From JADJEK01 sp052034255 (GTDB lineage: Bacteria; Planctomycetota; B15-G4; JADJEK01), in contig JBPOIU010000045.1 of the NCBI GenBank assembly GCA_052034255.1, positions 16,825 to 80,824 of the forward strand: a stretch of DNA of 64,000 nt, written 5' to 3'. The notes beneath the pieces were generated by a model. That model saw only the letters and a program-made list of their open reading frames with translations, was not told the origin of the DNA and did not search any database. Every line of letters begins with the position of its first letter. Within the stretch, counting starts at the first letter, position 1. A program made the position numbers and the translations under genes. Below are positions 24,675 through 32,419 of the stretch, one piece after another.

Positions 24675-26270
24675 TCAACGCGTCTTCGTGAGTTCGAAGA
24701 TCCGGACCCGCTGCCCCATCACGTAGCCCGCGCGCTCCGGGTGTTTGCTCGCCAACGACGCGACGACCGGAGCTTCCTCGACTCCCGTCCACGTCGCCGA
24801 CAAATACACGTCGAACGGGCCCTCTTCCGCGATGGCTCGTTCGACGTCGGCCTCGGTCCGGACGTTGCCGCGCACCACGCGATCCGCCGCGAAGCTGAAC
24901 TCGGGGTACACGAGCAGGTCGGATCGCGTCGGGTTGTAGAACGGGATGTTCGTCAGCACGCGCTCGGTCAACGCGATCGAGCCACGCACTTGCGTGCCGA
25001 TCTGCGCATGGATCGCATGGCGGGGATCGCCCTCGCGCCCGTACCACGCCTCGCGCGATGCGACCGCGGACACCCCGATCGCCGCGAGCGACGCGAGCAC
25101 GACCAACACGCCGAAGCCCTCGCCGAACCGACGTTCCGCCGCGGCGCGCATCGACTCGATCACGGCGCCGCACGCGAGCGCGACGCCCGGCGCCAACAAG
25201 AACGTCCAGTAATCGTGGATGAACGCGCCGGCCGGAAACAACACGACGTGCGCGAACCCCGTCGCGAGCAACACCGCGAGGACGCGTTCGAACTCGGAGC
25301 CTTCGACGCGCGCGCGGCGACGCAGCGCCGGGATCGCGGCGAGGACGGTCAGCACGAGCGCCGCCGGCGTGAACATCGCCACGACGCCACCGAACCACTT
25401 CGCGAGTTCGGCGCCGAGCTTCACTCCCGGCAGCGTCAACGCGGTCCACGAACGGATCCCGGCCGAGCCGGTGAAGTCGCCGCCGACCGAGAGACCACTC
25501 GCGCGGATCCACGCGATGAACGCGAGCACGAACGCGACGCACAGCACGGGCAGCAGCAGCACGCGACGATCGGCGCGCGTGCCGCGGCGCACGAACTCGG
25601 CGAGCGCGAGAAATCCCGCCGCGTACGCCGCCGACCAGTCGGAGAGCAGCCCGAGCATCAATCCGCCGGCCGCGAGCCAGGGCCAACTCGCGCCGCCGCG
25701 CGCGCGGCAACGGAGCCAACCGAGCAACATCACGAGCACGCCGAGCACGACGAACGGCCCTTGTGGATCGACGTGACCGCCGTAGATCGCGGCGATCGGC
25801 AGGCCGCCGCAGACCGCGGCCGCGACGTGCGGGCCGATGCCGCGCAGCAACCGCCGCGCGAGTACGAACAGCAGCAGCGGGACGCACGCGCCGGCGATCC
25901 AGAACGGCAGCTGCGCCGCGCGCTCGCTCTCGCCGAGCGCGGCGAACGCGAGTCCGACCACGATCGGCGCCAACGGCGGATGGTGGACGTAGGGAATGCG
26001 CGGCGGGACGTCATCCGGAGAGCTCACGTCGCGCGGCACACGCCCCGGCGTGAGGTTCGGCACTCCGCCGTGCGCGAGGAAGCCGTCGCGAACGTAATTG
26101 CGCCCCGCGAGTGCGTAGCGTGCCGCATTGTGCGCGAGGAAGCCGAAGCGGAACGGCTCGGTCACGGGCACCCACGTCGACCACGCGCCGTAGCCGATGC
26201 CCACGCACAACACCAACCAAGCCAGCAGTCGGAATGGGCCGGACAGTGGCGCGGCGGCTCCTGCGTTCAT
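24675..26270 (-). CDS. GT39-like (dolichyl-phosphate mannosyltransferase-type) membrane glycosyltransferase
   Basis: 531 residues with roughly ten hydrophobic segments, beginning LLAWLVLCVGIGYGAWSTW. The first external loop has GRNYVRDGFLAHGG and YVHHPPLAPIVVG, the pattern of ArnT/PMT_2-type enzymes that move a sugar from a lipid-phosphate carrier to a periplasmic acceptor. The soluble C-terminal part (about 430-531) is mixed alpha/beta. Start ATG 26270 is four bases past the stop of the MscS gene, so the two are likely co-translated. Acceptor and sugar are not predictable. Confidence 0.75.
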   Translation of the reverse strand: MNAGAAAPLSGPFRLLAWLVLCVGIGYGAWSTWVPVTEPFRFGFLAHNAARYALAGRNYVRDGFLAHGGVPNLTPGRVPRDVSSPDDVPPRIPYVHHPPLAPIVVGLAFAALGESERAAQLPFWIAGACVPLLLFVLARRLLRGIGPHVAAAVCGGLPIAAIYGGHVDPQGPFVVLGVLVMLLGWLRCRARGGASWPWLAAGGLMLGLLSDWSAAYAAGFLALAEFVRRGTRADRRVLLLPVLCVAFVLAFIAWIRASGLSVGGDFTGSAGIRSWTALTLPGVKLGAELAKWFGGVVAMFTPAALVLTVLAAIPALRRRARVEGSEFERVLAVLLATGFAHVVLFPAGAFIHDYWTFLLAPGVALACGAVIESMRAAAERRFGEGFGVLVVLASLAAIGVSAVASREAWYGREGDPRHAIHAQIGTQVRGSIALTERVLTNIPFYNPTRSDLLVYPEFSFAADRVVRGNVRTEADVERAIAEEGPFDVYLSATWTGVEEAPVVASLASKHPERAGYVMGQRVRIFELTKTR

Positions 26271-26274
26271 CCGT

Positions 26275-27774
26275 TCACCACGGCAGCAGCGCGCGCAGCG
26301 CCGCCTTCACCAATTGACCGAACGAGATCCCCGGCGGTTGCGGCGTGATCGAGTCGACCGTCGCGCCGCGCAACTCCGTGAGCCGCTGCGTCGTGGTCTT
26401 GTCGAGCTCCGCGCGCAATTCGGGGCGACGCGTGCACAAGTCGAGCAGCGCCTCGCCGCCGACGCGGATGACTTCCGCACCCTCGGCGCCAGCGACGACG
26501 TTCGTGGTCCGCGGCACGCCGCGCAGCACGCCGATCTCGCCGAAGAAGTTGCCCGGCTCGATCGAACGCTTGCTGCCGTCTTGCAGCGTGACTTCGCAAC
26601 TGCCGAAGCGCACGAAGTAGACCGCGTCCGAGCGCTCGCCGCTCTTCACGATCGCGTGTCCGGGCTCGAACGTGACCAGCATCGCGTTCTCGGCCAGGAA
26701 CGTGCGATCCGACGGCGTCGTGCTGGCGAGGAACGTCGCGTTGCGTTCGAGCACGTTCACGACTAGCTCGGTCTTGTCGCGCCGTTCCTGCGCGATCTGC
26801 TTCAGCTCCGTGTAGTCGATCTGGTGCTCGGTCTGGATCGGGAACGGGATCGAGATGCCCTTGGTCCGGAACGCGTACCAGATGTTCGTGCGGATGCGGT
26901 CCTCGACCGTCCAGTGCTTGCGGTAGCCGTGGATCCAGATGCGCAGCGTGTAGTTGATCGCGAAGTCGCCGTAGCTCATCGTCCACGCTTCGGGCGCGGG
27001 TTGGTCGAGCACGTCGGGATCGGCGTTCGCGACCGACAGCAGCGTTTCCTTCACGACCAGCGGCGGATCGTCGTAGCTCGCGCCGATGTCGATGCGCAGC
27101 GCGATGACCGGCGTCGGGCGGTCGTAGTTCAGCATCACTTCGCCGGCGATCTTGTTGTTCGGCACGATGACCATCTGGCCGTCGCTGGTCAGGATGCGCG
27201 TCGAACGCCAGGTCTTCTCGACGACGATGCCTTTCAACCCGCCGTCGCCGATCTGGATGTACTCGCCCTTGCGGTAGAGGTTTTCGGCCTCGAGCGACAA
27301 GCCCGCGAACAGGTTGCCGAGCGTCTCTTGCAACGCGAGGCCGAGGATGATCGAACCCACGGTCGCCGACGCCAGCAGCGTGCCGAACTCGATCTCGGGC
27401 GCGCGCAGCTTCAGCGCGATCGGCACGAGCACCAGCAGGATGCCGATCTTCAGCACGCCGCGATGCAGCGCGAGGAAGTACTCGCCGCTCTTGCGCCAGC
27501 GCCACCAGCTCGACGCCGCGACGATGGCGTGCGTGACGACGAGGATCAGCAGCGCGTCCTTCGCGAGGTCGACGTAGCGGACGTCCTTGCCGGGCGCGTG
27601 CCAGACTCCGCTCGGCAGGTGGTTCGGCCACCAGCGGTCGAGGGCGACCAGCGGAATCCACGCGAACGCGAGCAACAGGCCCGCGGTGCGCAGATCGCCC
27701 TTGCTGCGCAGCCCGAGCTTCAAGCCGAGCAGCAACGCGTAAGCAGCGACGATGGCGACGAGGACGTCGGTCAT
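26275..27774 (-). CDS. Small-conductance mechanosensitive channel with cyclic-nucleotide-binding domain
   Basis: 499 residues. Hydrophobic helices occupy about the first 180, ending in the pore helix region ASATVGSIILGLALQETLGN. The MscS beta domain follows (EYIQIGDGGLKGIVVEK, VIVPNNKIAGEVMLNY). Residues about 370-490 form a cyclic-nucleotide-binding domain with AIVKSGERSDAVYFVRFG and the phosphate-binding cassette NFFGEIGVLRGVPRTTNVV, where Glu and Arg are both present. Such channels can be gated by cAMP or similar messengers instead of, or as well as, tension. It sits between OPT and GT39-like genes in one operon, and a cyclic-nucleotide phosphodiesterase-like gene is divergent upstream. 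Confidence 0.9.
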   Translation of the reverse strand: MTDVLVAIVAAYALLLGLKLGLRSKGDLRTAGLLLAFAWIPLVALDRWWPNHLPSGVWHAPGKDVRYVDLAKDALLILVVTHAIVAASSWWRWRKSGEYFLALHRGVLKIGILLVLVPIALKLRAPEIEFGTLLASATVGSIILGLALQETLGNLFAGLSLEAENLYRKGEYIQIGDGGLKGIVVEKTWRSTRILTSDGQMVIVPNNKIAGEVMLNYDRPTPVIALRIDIGASYDDPPLVVKETLLSVANADPDVLDQPAPEAWTMSYGDFAINYTLRIWIHGYRKHWTVEDRIRTNIWYAFRTKGISIPFPIQTEHQIDYTELKQIAQERRDKTELVVNVLERNATFLASTTPSDRTFLAENAMLVTFEPGHAIVKSGERSDAVYFVRFGSCEVTLQDGSKRSIEPGNFFGEIGVLRGVPRTTNVVAGAEGAEVIRVGGEALLDLCTRRPELRAELDKTTTQRLTELRGATVDSITPQPPGISFGQLVKAALRALLPW

Positions 27775-27799
27775 GGAGCGGGGCGTTCCGGCAAGAGGA

Positions 27800-29842
27800 T
27801 CAGGCGCGCGACGACCTGAGGGTGCGGACGACGAGGTAGACGCACATCAGAGCAATGACGACGATCGTCAGCGGATCGGCGAAGTCCGCGCGCCAATTCT
27901 TGAACTCGGCGCTCGCGTTCGAGGCGGCGAGAGCCACGGCAACGCCCATCAGCGACTCGCCGGTCACGAGTCCGGACGCGAGGATCAGGCCGACGTTCTC
28001 GCGATCCTGGCGCACCTGCGCCGGCTGCGACTTCGACGCGCGGTTGACCCACCAGTTGAGGACACCACCGACGAAGATCAGCACCGACAGACCGAACGGC
28101 AAGTAGATACCGACCGCGACCGCGAGCACGGGGAAGCGGAAGTCGGACTTGCGCGCTTCCTGGATCTTGTCGAGCACGATCAGCACGACGGCGAGCACGC
28201 AGCCGACGCCGATGAAGCGCCAGTCGAGACCTTCGCCGAAGATCGCGGTCGACACGTCCTTCATCAGGTTCGCCTGCGGCGCGCCGAACGGCACGACACC
28301 CTCTTTGATCGCGCGACCGATGCCCTGCGACGCATCCAGCGTCGCCATGACCCCGGGGATCACGAGCGCCGAGACGACGGCGCCGAGCACGAGGCAAGCT
28401 TGCTGCTTCCACGGCGTCGAGCCGACGACGTGTCCGCATTTGAGGTCTTGCAGGTTGTCGCCGGCGATACAGGCGCCGGTACAGATGATCGATGCCAGCA
28501 CGATGACCGCGGACGGTCCGATCTTCGCCATGTCGCCGTCGGTACCGATCAACGCCGACAGCACGAGCGCCGATGCGATCACCGTGGCCATCGTCACGCC
28601 CGAAACGGGGTTGTTCGAGCTCCCGACGAGGCCGGCCATGTAGCCAGCGACGGCGGTGAACAGGAACCCGAACACGAACACGAGGACGGTCATGACGCCC
28701 GCGACGAGTTCGCGCGATGCGACGCCCTCGATGACGGAGTAGAAGCAGAAGTAGAGCGGAATCACCGTGACCGCGAGCACGATCAACAGGATCGGGAACG
28801 GCGTATCGCGTTCCGTGCGCGGGATCCCGCCGCCACCCGCGGTGCTCGACTTCATCGCGTGGATGCTCGCGCGCACGCCGGCCGCGAGCGGCTTCAACAG
28901 GTTCAAGATCGACCAGATCCCGCCGACGATCATCGCGCCGACGCCGATGCGACGGCAGTCCTTGAACGCGGCGCCCGCGACGTCGCCCCAACTCTCGCTC
29001 GGAACCGCGGACATCGCGAGTGTCGGATCGAGCCCCGCGTCGCCGAGGACTTCCGCCGTGTGCAGCCACCAGTGGATCGGCACTGCGACGATCGTGCCGA
29101 TCACCGCGCCCATGAACACGAGCGTGCCGATGTTGAGTCCGACGAGGTAGCCGACTCCGAGCAACGACGGCGCAAGCGTCGCGTCGGCCGTGAACAGCCA
29201 CTTGCCGGACAACCAGAGTTTCGCGGTGGCGACGCTTTCGGCCATCCGGTGGAAGCCGCCTTCGACCAGCTTGAACACCGCCGCGAATCCCGTCGCCTCG
29301 AGCAACAGCCGGAAGCCCTGCTTGCCGAGCTTGCTGTCCTTCTCGACGTCGGTCGCGGTGTCGACCGGTCCGGTCTTCAGGACTTCCGCGGTCGCGACGC
29401 CTTCGGGGAACGCGAGGTTCATGTCGACGATCAGCGCGCGCCGCAACGGCACCGAGAACACGACGCCGAGCACACCGCCGAGCGACGCCAGTCCCACCAT
29501 CGGCCAGAACCGATAGGAATCCCACGCCCCCATCATCACGAGCGCGGGGATCGTGAAGATCACGCCGGACACGACCGACGCGCCGGCCGACGCGATGGTC
29601 TGGACCTGGTTGTTCTCGAGGATCGTCGAGCGCTTGAACATGCGCAGCACGCCGAGCGAGACCGCGGCGGCCGGGATCGAAGCGGCGACGGTCATGCCGA
29701 CGCGCAAGCCGAGGTAGGCGTTCGCGGCCGCGAGCAGGGCCGCGAGCACGAGTCCGAGCAGCACACCCTTCACGGTCACTTCGTCGAGCGTGCGTTCGGG
29801 ACCGACGACGGGTCCCGTGTGACTGTCGTTGGGCGTGTTCAT
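27800..29842 (-). CDS. OPT family oligopeptide/metal-chelate transporter
   Basis: 680 residues with about 14-16 hydrophobic helices. Characteristic OPT stretches are TVKGVLLGLVLAALLAAANA, LGLRVGMTVAASIPAAAVSL, NNQVQTIASAGASVVSGVIF and NLAFPEGVATAEVL. It lies in the inner membrane and imports peptides or metal complexes driven by ion gradients. It is the first gene of a minus-strand operon with the MscS-like channel (25 bases downstream) and the GT39-like transferase. It is divergent from the phosphodiesterase-like gene. The substrate is unknown. Confidence 0.9.
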   Translation of the reverse strand: MNTPNDSHTGPVVGPERTLDEVTVKGVLLGLVLAALLAAANAYLGLRVGMTVAASIPAAAVSLGVLRMFKRSTILENNQVQTIASAGASVVSGVIFTIPALVMMGAWDSYRFWPMVGLASLGGVLGVVFSVPLRRALIVDMNLAFPEGVATAEVLKTGPVDTATDVEKDSKLGKQGFRLLLEATGFAAVFKLVEGGFHRMAESVATAKLWLSGKWLFTADATLAPSLLGVGYLVGLNIGTLVFMGAVIGTIVAVPIHWWLHTAEVLGDAGLDPTLAMSAVPSESWGDVAGAAFKDCRRIGVGAMIVGGIWSILNLLKPLAAGVRASIHAMKSSTAGGGGIPRTERDTPFPILLIVLAVTVIPLYFCFYSVIEGVASRELVAGVMTVLVFVFGFLFTAVAGYMAGLVGSSNNPVSGVTMATVIASALVLSALIGTDGDMAKIGPSAVIVLASIICTGACIAGDNLQDLKCGHVVGSTPWKQQACLVLGAVVSALVIPGVMATLDASQGIGRAIKEGVVPFGAPQANLMKDVSTAIFGEGLDWRFIGVGCVLAVVLIVLDKIQEARKSDFRFPVLAVAVGIYLPFGLSVLIFVGGVLNWWVNRASKSQPAQVRQDRENVGLILASGLVTGESLMGVAVALAASNASAEFKNWRADFADPLTIVVIALMCVYLVVRTLRSSRA

Positions 29843-30025
29843 GAACCCTCTCGGGCGCCGTGGGCACGACGTCGCGGTGGTAGGTGGCCAGCGGAAAGGC
29901 CGTGTTGTAGCGACAAATCCCGGCGGTACATCCGGCCGAGACCGCGGAACGAGTCCGCGGCGGTCGCGGCGTGGCTGCTATCGTGCGCCAGCCGGGTCCG
30001 ACCGGCGTCGACTCGAGGAAACGCG

Positions 30026-30784
30026 ATGAAGCTGCATGTTCTCGGTTGCTCGGGCGGTTCCGCGCCCGGCCACCAACCCACTTCGTTCCTGATCGACGAC
30101 TGCGTGGCGGTCGACGGCGGAGCGATCACCACCGTGTTGTGCGAAGAGGGACAGGAACGGATCGATCACGTCCTGATCTCGCACTGTCACCTGGACCACG
30201 TCGCGACGTTGCCGTTCCTGCTCGACAATCGCTTCGCGCGCCAACGCCGCCCGATCCGGTTCTATGGTGGCGAAGCGACGCTCGATGACCTCAAGCTCGG
30301 CCTGTTCAACAACCGCATCTGGCCGGACTTCACCCAATTGAAGAATCGAAAGTCGGTGGCGCTCGAATTGCAGATCGTGCACGAGCACCAACCGTTCCCG
30401 GTCGCTCATCTCAAGGTGACCGCTCATGCGATGGTGCACCCCGTCCCCTGCTTTGGATTCCTCATCGAAGACGCGACGTCGTCGATCTTCATCGCCGGAG
30501 ACACCAGCGATCCCATGGCCGTTCGGGAGTACTGCGCGGACCGTCCTACGTTGAAGGCGATCGTGCTCGAAGTGTCCTGGCCCGATCGGATGGAAGAACT
30601 CGGCCGCATCGCCGGACACGTGGTGCCGAAATTCCTGGCTCCGGCGTTGCCGCTGCATCCGACGGCGGAATTGCTCGTCAGTCACGTCAAGCCGTTCTAT
30701 CGCGACGACGTCCTGGCGGAGCTGCGAGCGCTGGCCGCTCCGATGCGCATCCTCGAAGACGGGGACGTTCTGACCTTCGACTGA
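30026..30784 (+). CDS. Metallo-beta-lactamase-fold protein, class II cyclic-nucleotide phosphodiesterase-like
   Basis: 252 residues. MKLHVLGCSGGSAPGHQPTS opens the fold; the metal-binding motif is VLISHCHLDHVATLPFLLDN (H-x-H-x-D-H); further ligands are H in AMVHPVPCFGF and D in SIFIAGDTSDP. HLDHVATLPF and the general layout resemble class II 3',5'-cyclic-nucleotide phosphodiesterases (yeast PDE1, bacterial CpdP type). GAGG lies seven bases before ATG 30026. It would be cytoplasmic. Divergent pairing with a channel carrying a cyclic-nucleotide-binding domain supports a role in cAMP turnover, but other hydrolase substrates remain possible. Confidence 0.75.
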   Translation: MKLHVLGCSGGSAPGHQPTSFLIDDCVAVDGGAITTVLCEEGQERIDHVLISHCHLDHVATLPFLLDNRFARQRRPIRFYGGEATLDDLKLGLFNNRIWPDFTQLKNRKSVALELQIVHEHQPFPVAHLKVTAHAMVHPVPCFGFLIEDATSSIFIAGDTSDPMAVREYCADRPTLKAIVLEVSWPDRMEELGRIAGHVVPKFLAPALPLHPTAELLVSHVKPFYRDDVLAELRALAAPMRILEDGDVLTFD

Positions 30785-31128
30785 ACGTTTCGAACGAACC
30801 GGGCCGCGCAGGCCGACGGAAGCCGCGCGCGAACCATCGAATTCGCAAAACGGCGGCGAGGCCCCGTCCTCCGAAGTTGAAAAGAACTTTCAGATCGGGG
30901 AGTACGAAATAATGGGAGCCGGCCCCATCACGCCACCCCTGTGACGTAAAGGGACCGGACTCCGCCAGACGATCTTCCACGCGCAGCCAGAAGCGCGTGA
31001 CCACGCGACGATGCGTGGCACGACTCCTCGATTTCACGTGTCTCGAAAGTTTCAGAAAAAGCGAAGAAGTGAAAACTGTTCCACGCGGGCCTCTACGGAG
31101 AGCCGATTCGGAGTTACCCTGCGGCCCG
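30785..31128 (+). other. 344-base intergenic region before the sigma/anti-sigma/CHAT genes
   Basis: No gene is supported here. Parts are noticeably less GC-rich than the surroundings, notably around 30875-30915 and 31040-31085, which would suit promoters for the sigma-factor operon. A TTGAAA at 30877-30882 has no -10 at acceptable spacing. I cannot name an operator or terminator with confidence. Confidence 0.4.
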
Positions 31129-31686
31129 ATGGAAGCATCGCTCACCGATCGAAATCTCGCCGAGCGGGCACGGGCCGGAGATCGCACCGCGATCGACACG
31201 CTCGTCGAGCGGCTGCGCTGCATCGTTCCGATCATCACGATGATGAATGCGCGCTTGCCGCGTCCCCTGCCGGCCGACGACGTCGACGAGGCCGCGCAGA
31301 ACGCGCTCAGTTCGATGTGGTTGAAGCTGCCGACGTATACCGGCGATACACGTCTCGAAGCGTGGGCCTTCGGTTTCTGCCGCGTCGAATTGCTCGGCGC
31401 CTTGCGCGCGCGCACACGCCGCGCGCGCCTCACGGAACTTCCCGAGTTGCAGGCGCCGGGCGGTGGAACACCCCCCGAGAACTACGAGCGGGTGCGTCGC
31501 GCTCTCGACAGCATCGACCGACGCCGCGCCAACGTGATTCGCCTCCGGCACCTCGACGATTTGAAATTCGAGGAGATCGCCATGCGAGCGAGCATGCCGC
31601 TGAATACGGCCAAGACCTTGTACTACCGGGGCGTACAGGACGTCCAAGCCCTGCTTCGGACGACGCAGGAGTGGGAAACGGCATGA
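31129..31686 (+). CDS. ECF RNA polymerase sigma factor
   Basis: 185 residues. Region 2 is in DDVDEAAQNALSSMWLKLPT and EAWAFGFCRVELLGALRAR. Region 4 is in VIRLRHLDDLKFEEIAMRAS followed by MPLNTAKTLYYRG, where the recognition helix lies. The ATG at 31129 gives a normal N-terminus (SLTDRNLAERARAGDRTAID); upstream in-frame starts have no sigma-like sequence. Its stop overlaps the start of the next gene (ATGA). With the following anti-sigma-like and CHAT genes it forms a three-gene operon. Confidence 0.88.
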   Translation: MEASLTDRNLAERARAGDRTAIDTLVERLRCIVPIITMMNARLPRPLPADDVDEAAQNALSSMWLKLPTYTGDTRLEAWAFGFCRVELLGALRARTRRARLTELPELQAPGGGTPPENYERVRRALDSIDRRRANVIRLRHLDDLKFEEIAMRASMPLNTAKTLYYRGVQDVQALLRTTQEWETA

Positions 31687-32414
31687 GCCCGCACGATCAA
31701 ATGCATGAGCTCGAACTCGAGCGGATGTTGACGCAGGACGAATTGGATCCGCTCGCGCTCGCGAACCGCGCGGGAGAGTGCGCGGCTTGCGCGGAACGCA
31801 TCGACGAGTTCATGGCCACCGCGAGCGACATCGAAGCGGCGATGGACGAGGATCTGTCGGCGGTCGACGCCGCGCGCGACGAGATCCTCGCGGCCGTTCG
31901 ATTCGCGCCCCCCGGATCGCGCGACGACGTGATCGAGGCTGGAATCCGCGCCGGCTTCCTGCCCGAAAGTGCCCGCCGTCCGCGTCGCGGTTTCCTGATG
32001 CCGGCCGCGGCGCTCTCCGCCGCCGCGCTCGCATTGGTGGCGTTCTGGCTCGCACGGTCGAACCCACCGAAGTCCGTGGCCGCGCCGCCGATCATGTTGT
32101 CGTCCACGTCTCAAGGCGTTCATTGCGACGCGCCGGTAGGCGCGGTCACCGCATTCGACACGTTCAAGTGGACCGCGCAGCTCGGGACCCAACAGACCTA
32201 TTCGCTCATCGTCAGGTCGACGGATCGCGTGGGCGCGGACGGCGCGGCGATCGAGATCCGAAAGGTCGACCTATCGGAATCGACGGCGACGTTGACCGCC
32301 GCCGAACGCGACACGCTCGGTTCCGCCATCGAATGGGAAGTCCGGATCCATGACGATTTCGGCTCGTCGACGACGTCGTTCGGGCGTGCCTACGCGACGC
32401 TCCGCGAGCGCTGA
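31683..32414 (+). CDS. Anti-sigma-factor-like single-span membrane protein
   Basis: 243 residues. The N-terminal cytoplasmic part has GECAACAERIDEFM, resembling the C-x2-C half of a zinc-binding anti-sigma domain; the usual upstream His is absent (Arg at that position), so zinc binding is doubtful. A transmembrane segment at about 103-125 (FLMPAAALSAAALALVAFWL) is followed by a periplasmic domain of about 115 residues with beta-rich sequence. Overlap with the sigma gene (ATGA) and the topology support an anti-sigma role. It is six bases from the CHAT gene start region. Family assignment is by context more than sequence. Confidence 0.65.
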   Translation: MSPHDQMHELELERMLTQDELDPLALANRAGECAACAERIDEFMATASDIEAAMDEDLSAVDAARDEILAAVRFAPPGSRDDVIEAGIRAGFLPESARRPRRGFLMPAAALSAAALALVAFWLARSNPPKSVAAPPIMLSSTSQGVHCDAPVGAVTAFDTFKWTAQLGTQQTYSLIVRSTDRVGADGAAIEIRKVDLSESTATLTAAERDTLGSAIEWEVRIHDDFGSSTTSFGRAYATLRER

Positions 32415-32419
32415 TTCCC

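Noticed and set aside
27752..30025. Long plus-strand frame opposite the OPT transporter, continuous with the phosphodiesterase-like gene
   Set aside because: Only the part from 30026 shows domain motifs and has a ribosome site; the earlier part is Arg/Asp/His-rich antisense translation of a clear membrane protein.
30877..30913. Possible sigma-70 promoter (TTGAAA with AAATAAT)
   Set aside because: The spacing between the boxes is about 20-25 bases, too long for a normal promoter.
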